Source: Pseudomonas sp. URMO17WK12:I11 | GTDB lineage: Bacteria; Pseudomonadota; Gammaproteobacteria; Pseudomonadales; Pseudomonadaceae | DNA length: 64,000 nucleotides | Direction of reading: 5' to 3' | Assembly: GCF_007677725.1 (NCBI RefSeq) | Contig: NZ_VEDF01000004.1 | Location: 451,376-515,375 of the forward strand | In this document: piece after piece, positions 56,960 through 64,000 of the stretch | Numbering within the stretch: position 1 is the stretch's first letter | Layout of the letters: each line of letters begins with the position of its first letter | Notes under the pieces: model-generated | Databases searched by the model: none | What the model saw: only the letters and a program-made list of their open reading frames with translations | What the model was told of the DNA's origin: nothing | Translations under genes and position numbers: made by a program

Positions 56960-59392
56960 TCAGTAACTCAGGCTCCAGCTTAGCGTGTAGGTGCGCCCGC
57001 GCCCTTGGTAGTCGTACAGGTAGGCCGGGCCATACGTGGGCGCATAGAAGAGCGTCGCGCGTTGCCCCCAAACCGTGCTGTATTGCTTGTCCAGCAGATT
57101 CTGAATGCCCGCGCTGAAGGTGCCAAAGCCGGTATCCTGGCTGGCCAGCAGGTCGAAGGTGGTATAGCCATCGATTTCGTGGTCAGCGTCGTCTTCGAGG
57201 CTGAAGGCATGGTTGCCCTGTAACCGCGCACTGCGCCCATCGCCCTTCCAACCGACGAACGCGGTGGCCTTGGACAAAGACGCATAACGGGCATCGCGCT
57301 TGATCCAGCCGCCGCCGCTGTCTTCTTCTTCCGATCGGGTCAGGTGCAAGGTGCCGCCGGCTTCCCAGCCGCTTTGAAATTGCCGAGTGAGCGCGCCTTC
57401 GAAGCCGAAATCGCGGCTCTTTTGATCTTCGACGTTGATGGTCAGCGTTTGCGAATCGACATTGATGATCTTGTCCGACCAGATGTAATACAGCGCGGCC
57501 TGCGCATTCCAGTCCACATCGGCATAGCGCCAACCCAATTCGACCTGGCGACTCTTGATACCGGTCAACGGGTTATCGGCCACGCTCAGCCCAGGCTTGC
57601 CGTAGTACTTGGCCGGGTCAGGCAGGTCGAACCCTTCACCGTAGTTGCTCCACAGTTGATGGCCGTTGTTGAAGTCGTAGATGGCACCGAGATTGTACAG
57701 GTTGACCTGGTAATCGTTGCTGCCGCCGGGCACGCCTTTGAAATCACTGACCTCCACGTCCATCTGCTGGCGTCGCGCGCCACCAGACAGGGTCAGGTTA
57801 TCGGTGGCATGCCAATCGACCTGGCCATAGACCGAGATACCGTCGACCCGGTAACTGGGATAGCGGGGTGCCTTGCTCTGCTTATCGAGGTCCAGGCCAC
57901 CGCTCTGGGATGAAACCTGCGCGTCGAAGGTGGTCTGCTCGGCGTTGAAGCGTTCGCGATCAAGATCGACACCGTAGGTCAGTTTGAGCGTGTCCCATTG
58001 CTTGGCAAACAGGCCCTTGAGGCTACTGACCTCGAAGTTCTGCTGCGAGGCCGCGAAATACACGCCACGCGCGCCCACCGGTGTAGCCCGGTTGTAATAG
58101 GGAAATGGGTAGAAGTTGTCCGCTTCCTTGCGATAAGAGGCCTGCAGGTAAAAGTCCTGGCCGAGGACATCGCTGTGGTGATAGTTGGCATTGAGCAGCA
58201 CACGCCGGGTGCGCGGCTCGAGGCCCGCGGAGTAGCCGCTGCGCAACTGCGCATCCTCAAGGTCCGAGGGGGCATTGTGAGCCAGGTTAGGAAAGTAGAT
58301 GCCGGTGCTACCGTGGTTACCGGAATCGTAGTACTGGGCCAGCAGATCGAGGTTCTGTTGATCATCGAGCTTTAGCCCCAGGCTACCCAGCACGTCGATG
58401 GTGCGGTTGTATTGCAGGTCGGTCTGGGTGTTATCAATGAAGATCTGCTCACCGGCACCGTCGTAGAACGCCTCGTTCTGCTCACCGGAGATGCCCAGCC
58501 GCGCATTGACCCGATCGTTGCCCATACTGACCGACTGGGCGAAACGCGTGGCCAGGTCGTCGCTGTTGTTGAAGCCGCTGCTGGCGCCCAGTTGGGTTTC
58601 GAAGCGCACCGGCCCCGGCTCACCTTTCTTGGTGACGATATTGATGATGCCGCCCGTGGCGCCGCCGCCATAGATGGCGCTTGCGCCGGACAGCACCTCG
58701 ACGCGCTCGACATTGAACGGCGAGATGCTGTCGAACTGCCGTGACAGGCCGCGCGAGCTGTTTTGACTGACGCCATCGATCATCACCAGGACATTGCGAC
58801 CACGCATGTTCTGGCCATAGTTGGTGCGCCCCTCCGGGGCCAGGTCGAGGCCTGGCACCAGCTTGCCGATCGCCTCCTTGAGGCTGACGCCGCTGTCGAT
58901 CTGCTCGCGCAACTGCTGCTGATCGACCACCCATACGGTGCCAGGAATCTCGCTGATGGCTGTGCTGGTACGGGATGCGACGCTGACTTCGATGGCCTTG
59001 AGGGTCACCGCCTGCGCTGCTGGTTCGGCCTTGCGCAGGGTCACCGTTCGCGCATCGTTGAACTGCCAAGCCACACCGCTCCCAGCCAACAGCAGGTCAA
59101 GCGCCTGTTCGAGCGTATAACTGCCCTGTAGCGCCGGGCTGCTCATGCCGGCGACATCCTCGGTGGTGTACAGCAGGTGCAAAGCGGATTGGTCGGCGAA
59201 CGTGGTGAGGGCCTGGTCCAATGCCTGGGCAGGGACGTCGAGCTGAACCTGGCGGCTTTGCGAGTAGGCCTGCGCAGCAGTCGCTGCCCATGTGGGCAGC
59301 GGCCCGGTGAACAAGGCCAGTGCTGTGCAGGAAATCAAGGCATGTTGAAAACGAGGGTTGCGGCGCGGTGTGAGCTTGGACGTGAGGGGCAC
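56960..59392 (-). CDS. iutA: TonB-dependent siderophore receptor, IutA-like, with N-terminal signalling domain
   Basis: An outer-membrane transducer for ferric siderophore. The 810-residue protein has a signal peptide (ending PTWAATA), an STN signalling domain (about 45-120; LDQALTTFADQSALHLLYTTEDV), a TonB-box-like stretch (KAIEVSV), a plug (GRTNYGQNMRGRNVLVMIDGV, SGASAIYGGGATGGIINIVTKKG each conserved in IutA) and a barrel ending in QGRGRTYTLSWSLSY. From the plug onward it matches E. coli IutA, the aerobactin receptor, very well; E. coli IutA lacks the STN domain. The GTG at 59392 is chosen since the signal peptide follows at once; an upstream GTG (59446) is possible. It is downstream of fecI/fecR-type genes. 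Confidence 0.85.
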   Translation of the reverse strand: MPLTSKLTPRRNPRFQHALISCTALALFTGPLPTWAATAAQAYSQSRQVQLDVPAQALDQALTTFADQSALHLLYTTEDVAGMSSPALQGSYTLEQALDLLLAGSGVAWQFNDARTVTLRKAEPAAQAVTLKAIEVSVASRTSTAISEIPGTVWVVDQQQLREQIDSGVSLKEAIGKLVPGLDLAPEGRTNYGQNMRGRNVLVMIDGVSQNSSRGLSRQFDSISPFNVERVEVLSGASAIYGGGATGGIINIVTKKGEPGPVRFETQLGASSGFNNSDDLATRFAQSVSMGNDRVNARLGISGEQNEAFYDGAGEQIFIDNTQTDLQYNRTIDVLGSLGLKLDDQQNLDLLAQYYDSGNHGSTGIYFPNLAHNAPSDLEDAQLRSGYSAGLEPRTRRVLLNANYHHSDVLGQDFYLQASYRKEADNFYPFPYYNRATPVGARGVYFAASQQNFEVSSLKGLFAKQWDTLKLTYGVDLDRERFNAEQTTFDAQVSSQSGGLDLDKQSKAPRYPSYRVDGISVYGQVDWHATDNLTLSGGARRQQMDVEVSDFKGVPGGSNDYQVNLYNLGAIYDFNNGHQLWSNYGEGFDLPDPAKYYGKPGLSVADNPLTGIKSRQVELGWRYADVDWNAQAALYYIWSDKIINVDSQTLTINVEDQKSRDFGFEGALTRQFQSGWEAGGTLHLTRSEEEDSGGGWIKRDARYASLSKATAFVGWKGDGRSARLQGNHAFSLEDDADHEIDGYTTFDLLASQDTGFGTFSAGIQNLLDKQYSTVWGQRATLFYAPTYGPAYLYDYQGRGRTYTLSWSLSY

Positions 59393-59513
59393 GGGGAAGC
59401 TTCCAGATGAATCGTGAATGAGAATGGGTGGCAGAACCAGTCCCACTACGACGATCCGGGCTGCAGGAACTTGCAGCAGTTACCTGAAAAAAATCTGATA
59501 ATCAGTCGACGGC

Positions 59514-60389
59514 TCAATGCACCACAGCCAGCCACGGCAGATAGGTGACCTCCAGACCATAGCGCTGCTCGAGGGTACGCAGCAGCGCCTGGGGCTCGTT
59601 CAGGTCAAACACACCACTGACCTGGAGCGCCGCCAGCCTGGGGTCGGACAACACAATGCGGCCATGCTGATAGCGCTCGAGCTCGGTCAGGACCTGGCCC
59701 AACGGTTTGCCATTGAAAATCAGTTTGCCGCGCCGCCAAGCCATGCGCGCGGTGGCGTCGCGGGTGACCGCCAGGGGTTGTTCAGCACGGCGAAGCTCAC
59801 CCTGGGCCAACACCACTTCGCCATTGTCGCGCACGCTGAAGGTCGCCGCCCTGCCCTGCACGGTTACGTGGGCAGTCTGCACCACGAAAGGCCGAGAATC
59901 ATCGGTTGTCTCGAACAGCGCCTCGCCGGCCTGCAGTCTGATCCGCCGCTCGCTGCCTGTGAACATCACGTCCAGGGCAGTGGCGCTGTTGAGCGTCACC
60001 CGCGATCCATCGGCCAAGGTGAGGGTCTGCAACTGTCCCACACCGGTGTGATAATCCGCTGTCCACACCGGCAGACGCTGCATGCCGGTCAATCCGGCGA
60101 TGGCCAGCAGCAGGCAGGCGGCGATTCCAACTGCCCAGCGCCGGGAATGACGGGGCACGGACCCGGGTTGGAGCGTGCGCGCGTTTTGGGTATGTCCAAG
60201 CGCCTGCCACAACGCTTCGGCCTCTTCGGCGGCAGCGGCGTGCGCCTGGCTCAGCAGGCACCAGCGCTGATAGCGCGCCCGATCCTGGGGGGTGGCGTTG
60301 CCCGAGTGCAGCAGCACCTGCCAGTCGAGGGCATCGTCGGACACATCGGTAAACGGCTGGGGCGAAGGCATAGGCGCGGTGTCAGTCAT
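59514..60389 (-). CDS. FecR-family anti-sigma/sigma regulator
   Basis: It holds the partner sigma factor inactive until the receptor signals ligand. The 291-residue protein has an N-terminal DUF4880-type region (DDALDWQVLLHSGNATPQDRA), one membrane helix (WAVGIAACLLLAIAGLTGM, about 85-105) and a periplasmic FecR domain (DYHTGVGQLQTLTLADGSRVTLN, about 112-200), then a C-terminal STN-interacting region (LVFDLNEPQALLRTL-like). The ATG overlaps the sigma gene by 8 bases; the receptor gene lies downstream. Confidence 0.93.
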   Translation of the reverse strand: MTDTAPMPSPQPFTDVSDDALDWQVLLHSGNATPQDRARYQRWCLLSQAHAAAAEEAEALWQALGHTQNARTLQPGSVPRHSRRWAVGIAACLLLAIAGLTGMQRLPVWTADYHTGVGQLQTLTLADGSRVTLNSATALDVMFTGSERRIRLQAGEALFETTDDSRPFVVQTAHVTVQGRAATFSVRDNGEVVLAQGELRRAEQPLAVTRDATARMAWRRGKLIFNGKPLGQVLTELERYQHGRIVLSDPRLAALQVSGVFDLNEPQALLRTLEQRYGLEVTYLPWLAVVH

Positions 60390-60900
60390 GGTTGTGCTTG
60401 AGCCAGTCGCGGCAGTGGCGCAAGGCCTGGCCGATGTATTTTGCCACCATGCTTTCAGAAACGCCCAGGCGTTTGGCTATCTGCGCCTGGGTCAGGCCTT
60501 CTACCCGGTTGAGCAGCAGTGCCTGACGGGCGTTGCTGGAAAGCTGCAGCAACGCCTGGTCGAGTATCTGCAGGCGTTCGCGTGCAAGCAGTGTCGCTTC
60601 CGGAGCGGGAGCCGGGCATGCCAGCTCGCTCGCGCCTTCGCTGGCTTCGTGACTGGCAGCGAGGCGCTGTTCGCGGCGTAATGCGTCGATTGCCAGATTG
60701 CCGGCCACCGTGAAGATGAAGCTGCGCGCATGCCGCACGGCCAATTCACCCTGGTCGACCTTGAGGAGTTTCAGGTACGTTTCCTGTGCTACATCAGCCG
60801 CGCGCTGGCGATCGTTCATGCGCCGCGTCAGAAACTGCAACAGGTCGTCGTAATGCTCCTGAAAACTTGCCAGCAAACCGGACACGGGGGACGTCAGCAT
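60382..60900 (-). CDS. FecI-family ECF sigma factor
   Basis: An extracytoplasmic-function sigma factor that should drive the downstream receptor when the ferric siderophore binds. The 172-residue protein has the sigma-2 region (FLTRRMNDRQRAADVAQETYLKLL), RSFIFTVAGNLAIDALRRE and the sigma-4 HTH (LTQAQIAKRLGVSESMVAKYI). The start MLTSPVSGLLASF gives the usual FecI length; longer in-frame options to 61002 would run past the Fur box. No clear ribosome site is seen, so the start is less certain. Confidence 0.9.
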   Translation of the reverse strand: MLTSPVSGLLASFQEHYDDLLQFLTRRMNDRQRAADVAQETYLKLLKVDQGELAVRHARSFIFTVAGNLAIDALRREQRLAASHEASEGASELACPAPAPEATLLARERLQILDQALLQLSSNARQALLLNRVEGLTQAQIAKRLGVSESMVAKYIGQALRHCRDWLKHNHD

Positions 60901-60937
60901 GGTGTGGATGGACTGCCAGTGGGAGGAGTTATCGGGC

Positions 60938-60956
60938 GTTAATGAGAAACAGTATC
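60938..60956 (-). promoter_or_regulatory. Fur box upstream of the FecI-family gene
   Basis: The minus-strand 19-mer GATACTGTTTCTCATTAAC matches the Fur consensus GATAATGATAATCATTATC at 14 of 19 positions, 38 bp before the proposed sigma-factor start. Fur control of such iron-starvation sigma genes is the rule. Confidence 0.65.
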
Positions 60957-61035
60957 TTTCATAACGCCTGACACTTTCAACGGCGCTGTGCATTTGCCAC
61001 ACTGGCGCCCTGATCAGAGAGTAAGGTTGACCTCC

Positions 61036-61509
61036 ATGCTTTTGCGCTGCGCCCGTTTATGGCTGTTGTTGACGATGTTAGGCACCCTCAGTGCATGTGC
61101 AGTGCTGCAGCCTGGGGATCCGCTCAACATCAGCGTCATCGGCTTCGAACCGCTGCCGAGCGAAGCGCTGGAGATGCGCATGGCGATCAAGCTGAGGGTG
61201 CAGAATCCCAACGAGAATGCCATCGACTACGACGGTGTCGCACTCAACCTGGAGGTCAATGGTCAGCCATTGGCAGCGGGCGTCAGTGACCGGCAGGGCC
61301 GTATCGCGCGTTATGACGAAGCAGTCATCGTGGTTCCGGTGAGCATCACCGCATTTGCCTTCCTGCGCCAGGCCTACGGCTTGGGCAAGCTGCAAACCCT
61401 GCAAGGTATGCCCTACAGGCTACGCGGCAAGCTTGCGGGAGGGCTGTTCGGCACGGTGCGCTTTACCGATGAAGGTAAACTCGACCTGCCTGAAGACGGC
61501 AGTCTTTAG
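61036..61509 (+). CDS. LEA type 2 family lipoprotein
   Basis: A 157-residue protein with a lipoprotein signal (LLTMLGTLSACAVLQPG; lipobox LSAC) and an LEA14/WHy-type beta-sandwich (IKLRVQNPNENAIDYDGVALNLEVNGQPLAAGVS split over two strands). Members are linked to desiccation or stress; the role in Pseudomonas is unclear. The start MLLRCARLW is chosen with AAGG upstream. It is divergent from the iron sigma factor. Confidence 0.85.
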   Translation: MLLRCARLWLLLTMLGTLSACAVLQPGDPLNISVIGFEPLPSEALEMRMAIKLRVQNPNENAIDYDGVALNLEVNGQPLAAGVSDRQGRIARYDEAVIVVPVSITAFAFLRQAYGLGKLQTLQGMPYRLRGKLAGGLFGTVRFTDEGKLDLPEDGSL

Positions 61510-61524
61510 GGCCGAACGCCAGGC

Positions 61525-61788
61525 TCAACGGCCCGCCGTGGCCGCCGCCATCATCTTGTTCACTTCGCTGCGCACCATGCTGGCGTATTCGGGCGGCGTC
61601 ATGGCGTCGAGTTCGGCGCGCACCCACTCTGCCCACTTGCCCTTGCGCCGGGGCTTTTCGGCAATCAGTCGGGCGGCCTCGCCTTTGGCCTTGCCCAGGT
61701 TATTCTGCCACAGCTCGAACAGCCGGGCTTTCTCTGCCTCGATCTGGGCACGCTCTTCGAAGCTCAGGTTGGCCAGATTGAAACTCAT
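61525..61788 (-). CDS. Conserved hypothetical protein (87 aa)
   Basis: A small, charged, helical protein (EERAQIEAEKARLFELWQNN, EKPRRKGKWAEWVRAELDAM) with no membrane segment or signal. I recognise no function, though it looks like a conserved pseudomonad protein. It converges with the LEA2 lipoprotein gene, their stops 15 bp apart. Confidence 0.75.
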   Translation of the reverse strand: MSFNLANLSFEERAQIEAEKARLFELWQNNLGKAKGEAARLIAEKPRRKGKWAEWVRAELDAMTPPEYASMVRSEVNKMMAAATAGR

Positions 61789-61913
61789 GCAAATACCTGC
61801 CAGTTGAAATGACCGCTATCTTACCGCAGCCGCGAAGCACTACCAAAACCGACGCAACTTTATTGGCGCGACGGCATCCATTGTTCAAACTACTCAGCGA
61901 CGAGGACGCCTTC

Positions 61914-62234
61914 ATGGCCCGCAAACCCCTGCCACATACTGATGCCGATCAGATCAAGGATCAGGTCTTCAGCGAGCTGCAAGCACTGATCGAGGAATCT
62001 GAAAAACTCCTGAGCCAAAGCGTCACACTGGTCGGCGAAGAGGCCGAGACCTTGCGCGCTCAGGTCGGCCAGAAATTGCGTCAAGCGCGTCAAGCTGCGG
62101 GCCAGCTGCGCGCCAAGGCACAACCCATGGTGCATGCAACCGAGGATTACATCGGTGGCCATCCCTGGCAAACCGTTGCCATCTCGGCGGGGCTGGGACT
62201 GGTCGTCGGCTTGCTGCTAGGTCGTCGCGACTAG
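61914..62234 (+). CDS. DUF883 (YqjD/ElaB-type) membrane-anchored ribosome-associated protein
   Basis: A 106-residue protein with a long amphipathic helical region (about 12-75; EESEKLLSQSVTLVGEEAET) and one C-terminal membrane helix preceded by the DUF883 signature ATEDYIGGHPWQTVAISAGLGL split there, ending LLLGRRD. E. coli relatives tether ribosomes to the membrane in stationary phase. The start MARKPLPH is chosen because GAGGA lies about 8 bases upstream; the frame is open earlier without support. Confidence 0.88.
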   Translation: MARKPLPHTDADQIKDQVFSELQALIEESEKLLSQSVTLVGEEAETLRAQVGQKLRQARQAAGQLRAKAQPMVHATEDYIGGHPWQTVAISAGLGLVVGLLLGRRD

Positions 62235-62247
62235 CCGCGGTGGTGCT

Positions 62248-62865
62248 TCAAACGGCCTGCGCCATGGGGATACCGCTGTGAAAGCGCAGCTCTTGATCGG
62301 CTGACTGGATCAGCTCGGTTTCCGCTTCGCGCACCTGTTCGATGCGACGAGCGATGTCCGCCTCGTCGCCGTACTGATGGGCGAGCTTCAGGTAGCCTTG
62401 ATAATGACGGGCTTCGCTCTTGAGCAAGCCGTGATAGAACGTCCCCAGTTCAGCGTCAAGGTGCGGGACCAGAGCAGCGAAGCGCTCGCAGCTTCTAGCC
62501 TCGATGAATGCCCCTACCACCAGGGTGTCGACCAGCTTCACTGGCTCGTGCGCCCGAACCAACCGGCGCAGGCCCGAGGCATAGCGCCCCGCCGACACTG
62601 GGCGTAAAGGTATGCCACGGCGCTTCATCAGCCGTAGCACCTGTTCGTGATGCACCAGCTCTTCGCGCGCCAGGCGCGACATCATGTTGATCAGGTCCAG
62701 ATGGGTGTTGTACTTGGCCATCAGGCTCAACGCTGTGCTGGCTGCCTTGAATTCGCAATTCTTGTGGTCGATCAACAGAGTTTCCTGGTCGGCGAGCGCT
62801 GCCTCGATCCAGGCATGGGGCGTCGGGCAGCCGAGGAAAGCATCGATTTCGGGAATCAGGGACAT
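62248..62865 (-). CDS. miaE: tRNA-(ms2io6A)-hydroxylase
   Basis: MiaE hydroxylates the isopentenyl chain of ms2i6A-37 in tRNAs. The 205-residue protein has the ferritin-like diiron fold with ligands in HKNCEFKAASTAL (Glu), AREELVHHEQVL (E-x2-H), EARSCERFAAL (Glu) and LKSEARHYQGYL (E-x2-H). It begins with the typical WIEAALADQETLLIDH. It converges with the DUF883 gene. Confidence 0.95.
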   Translation of the reverse strand: MSLIPEIDAFLGCPTPHAWIEAALADQETLLIDHKNCEFKAASTALSLMAKYNTHLDLINMMSRLAREELVHHEQVLRLMKRRGIPLRPVSAGRYASGLRRLVRAHEPVKLVDTLVVGAFIEARSCERFAALVPHLDAELGTFYHGLLKSEARHYQGYLKLAHQYGDEADIARRIEQVREAETELIQSADQELRFHSGIPMAQAV

Positions 62866-63012
62866 AGGCGAGCAATCACACTGGACGATCAGGACGGGCG
62901 ATTATACCGGGGTCGCGGTGTAGCGCCAGCGACGATGGGTGATGTGCGTCAAGCAGCTAAGTGTGAGGTGCCTACTATAGTCAGGTATCGGTCGCCACTC
63001 TCAAGGGAGCAA

Positions 63013-63897
63013 ATGCCCATGCAAGCCGTTCGCAGCATCCTGGTCGTTCTCGACCCCGATCACGCCCATAGCCGTGCGTTGACCCGCGCCAGGCTCATTG
63101 CCGGCGTGACCGGGGCGCGCCTGCACTTGTTGATGTGCGACAAGAAGCGGGACCACGGTGAGCTACTGACCCGATTGGCCAGCCAGTTGGGCGACGATGG
63201 CTATGACAATGTCACCCATGAGCAAACCTGGCGTGACACGCTGCACGAATCGATCATTGCTGTACAACAGGCTGAAGGTTGTGAGTTGGTGGTCAAGGAG
63301 CATCGGCCCGACAACCCTCTGCGCAAGGCATTGCTGACGCCGAGTGACTGGAAGCTGTTGCGTCATTGCCCATGTGCCGTACTCATGGTCAAAAGCGAAC
63401 GACCCTGGAGCGGTGGGGTGATCCTTGCCGCCGTGGATGTCGGCAATCAAGACACGGATCATCGCCGTCTGCATGCCAGCATCATCGACCATGGCTACGC
63501 CATCGCTGGGCTGGCCAAGTCAGCGCTGCACGTGATTAGCGCACATCCTTCGCCGATGCTGTCAGCGTCTGATCCAACTTACCAGCGCAGTGAAACCATC
63601 GAACAGCGTTACCGTGAAGCCTGCCGTGCGTTTCAAGCCGAATTCGATATCAGCGAGGATCGCTTGCACATCGCCGAGGGGCCAGCGGACGTTCTGATTC
63701 CCCACTTCGAGAAACAACTCGATGCGGTGGTCACGGTCATCGGCACAGTGGCCCGCACCGGTATTTCCGGAGCGCTGATTGGCAATACCGCTGAAGTCGT
63801 GCTTGATGCCTTGCTCGGCGATGTGCTGGTGCTAAAGAGCGAAGAAGCAACCGCGCATCTGGCCGGCTTGGCCCAGGCCGCAAACTTCTCTCGGTGA
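63013..63897 (+). CDS. Universal stress protein, two UspA domains (UspE-like)
   Basis: A 294-residue cytoplasmic protein made of two tandem Usp domains (about 1-140 and 145-285). The first begins AVRSILVVLDPDHAHSRAL and ends CPCAVLMVKSE; the second begins GGVILAAVDVGNQDTDHRR and has IGTVARTGISGALIGNTAEVVLDAL, the nucleotide-binding G-2x-G-9x-G-(S/N) pattern. The tandem form is like UspE. GGGAG lies about 5 bases before the ATG at 63013; ATG at 63019 is the alternative. A TACTAT (62973) may be its -10. Confidence 0.9.
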   Translation: MPMQAVRSILVVLDPDHAHSRALTRARLIAGVTGARLHLLMCDKKRDHGELLTRLASQLGDDGYDNVTHEQTWRDTLHESIIAVQQAEGCELVVKEHRPDNPLRKALLTPSDWKLLRHCPCAVLMVKSERPWSGGVILAAVDVGNQDTDHRRLHASIIDHGYAIAGLAKSALHVISAHPSPMLSASDPTYQRSETIEQRYREACRAFQAEFDISEDRLHIAEGPADVLIPHFEKQLDAVVTVIGTVARTGISGALIGNTAEVVLDALLGDVLVLKSEEATAHLAGLAQAANFSR

Positions 63898-63906
63898 GGA
63901 AAAGAC

Positions 63907-63940
63907 AAAACCCCTACCTGCTTGCGCAGATAGGGGTTTT
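63907..63940. terminator. Bidirectional terminator shared by the stress-protein gene and the rRNA operon
   Basis: AAAACCCCTACCTGC and GCAGATAGGGGTTTT pair (one mismatch) around TTGC. T runs exist on both strands, so it can stop the stress-protein gene on the plus strand and 5S transcription on the minus strand. Confidence 0.9.
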
Positions 63941-63951
63941 GCGAAATGAAT

Positions 63952-64000
63952 CTTGACGATGACCTACTCTCACATGGGGAAACCCCACACTACCATCGGC
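63952..64000 (-). rRNA. rrf: 5S ribosomal RNA, 3' end (truncated by window edge)
   Basis: The minus strand reads GCCGATGGTAGTGTGGGG, then a TTTCCCCATGTGAGAGTAGG run and TCATCGTCAAGA, which is the 3' end of Pseudomonas 5S rRNA. The rest of the rRNA operon must lie to the right. The exact 3' end may differ by a few bases. Confidence 0.93.

Noticed and set aside
59393..59513. Iron-starvation ECF promoter before the IutA-like receptor
   Set aside because: A promoter is expected here, but I could not find a -35/-10 pair with acceptable spacing (GGTAAC and CGTC are about 25 bases apart), so none is called.

Overview
This window is chromosomal DNA from a Pseudomonas, most likely of the P. putida group. 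The evidence is the run gacA-uvrC-pgsA-tRNA-Gly, a Cro/CI-type regulator beside gacA, an EF-G paralogue, aceA, and a 13-gene nuo operon with a fused nuoCD, all in the order I recall from P. putida genomes, together with high GC and typical Pseudomonas start sites. Coding density is high. I see no insertion sequence, CRISPR array or REP array.

Layout. (1) 1-4093: the end of an unknown gene, then tRNA-Gly(GCC), pgsA, uvrC, gacA and an XRE-family regulator, the last five all on the minus strand. (2) 4617-18885: eleven tightly packed plus-strand genes forming an alginate-like exopolysaccharide cluster. The order is D-8-44-K-E-I-J-F-X-L-G, not the canonical D-8-44-K-E-G-X-L-I-J-F-A, and there is no algA. 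It matches what I remember of the 'epm' (extracellular polymer matrix) cluster of P. alkylphenolica, an 11-gene alginate-like locus needed for aerial biofilm structures and thought to make a substituted polymannuronate. The epimerase homologue (AlgG-like) lacks the catalytic DPHD motif and the lyase homologue (AlgL-like) lacks a conserved active-site arginine. The acetylation-type proteins (I, J, X) keep their catalytic residues and the PilZ c-di-GMP site of Alg44 is intact. (3) 18955-31457: a GNAT acetyltransferase, a PiT phosphate transporter, a GABA-permease-like transporter divergent from a class III aminotransferase, two small unknown proteins, a second EF-G, a SulP transporter, and a subtilase divergent from a short secretin-like protein. 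(4) 31458-33327: aceA with a likely RccR operator, a long structured leader and a terminator. (5) 33328-48856: the respiratory complex I operon nuoA-N, with a promoter, intercistronic stem-loops, a possible 18-codon coupling cistron between nuoL and nuoM, and a terminator. (6) 49023-56824: a TonB-dependent receptor, an AI-2E-family transporter, the tRNA hydroxylation protein TrhP, a DUF411 protein, an alpha/beta hydrolase, a PQQ-type sugar dehydrogenase and a small secreted protein. (7) 56960-60956: a FecI/FecR cell-surface signalling set with an IutA-like receptor carrying a signalling domain and a Fur box upstream. (8) 61036-64000: a LEA2 lipoprotein, two small conserved proteins, miaE, a double universal stress protein, and the 3' end of a 5S rRNA gene on the minus strand.

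How it fits together. GacA, the master response regulator of secreted products and biofilm, lies next to the polysaccharide cluster, whose polymerase is predicted to be gated by c-di-GMP through Alg44. In the cluster AlgD supplies GDP-mannuronate, Alg8/Alg44 polymerise and export it, AlgK/AlgE carry it through the periplasm and outer membrane, AlgI/J/F/X are predicted to acetylate it, and the G- and L-like proteins may act as scaffold or altered-specificity enzymes. AceA and Nuo cover central carbon and energy metabolism. The second half adds iron uptake, tRNA modification and stress functions.
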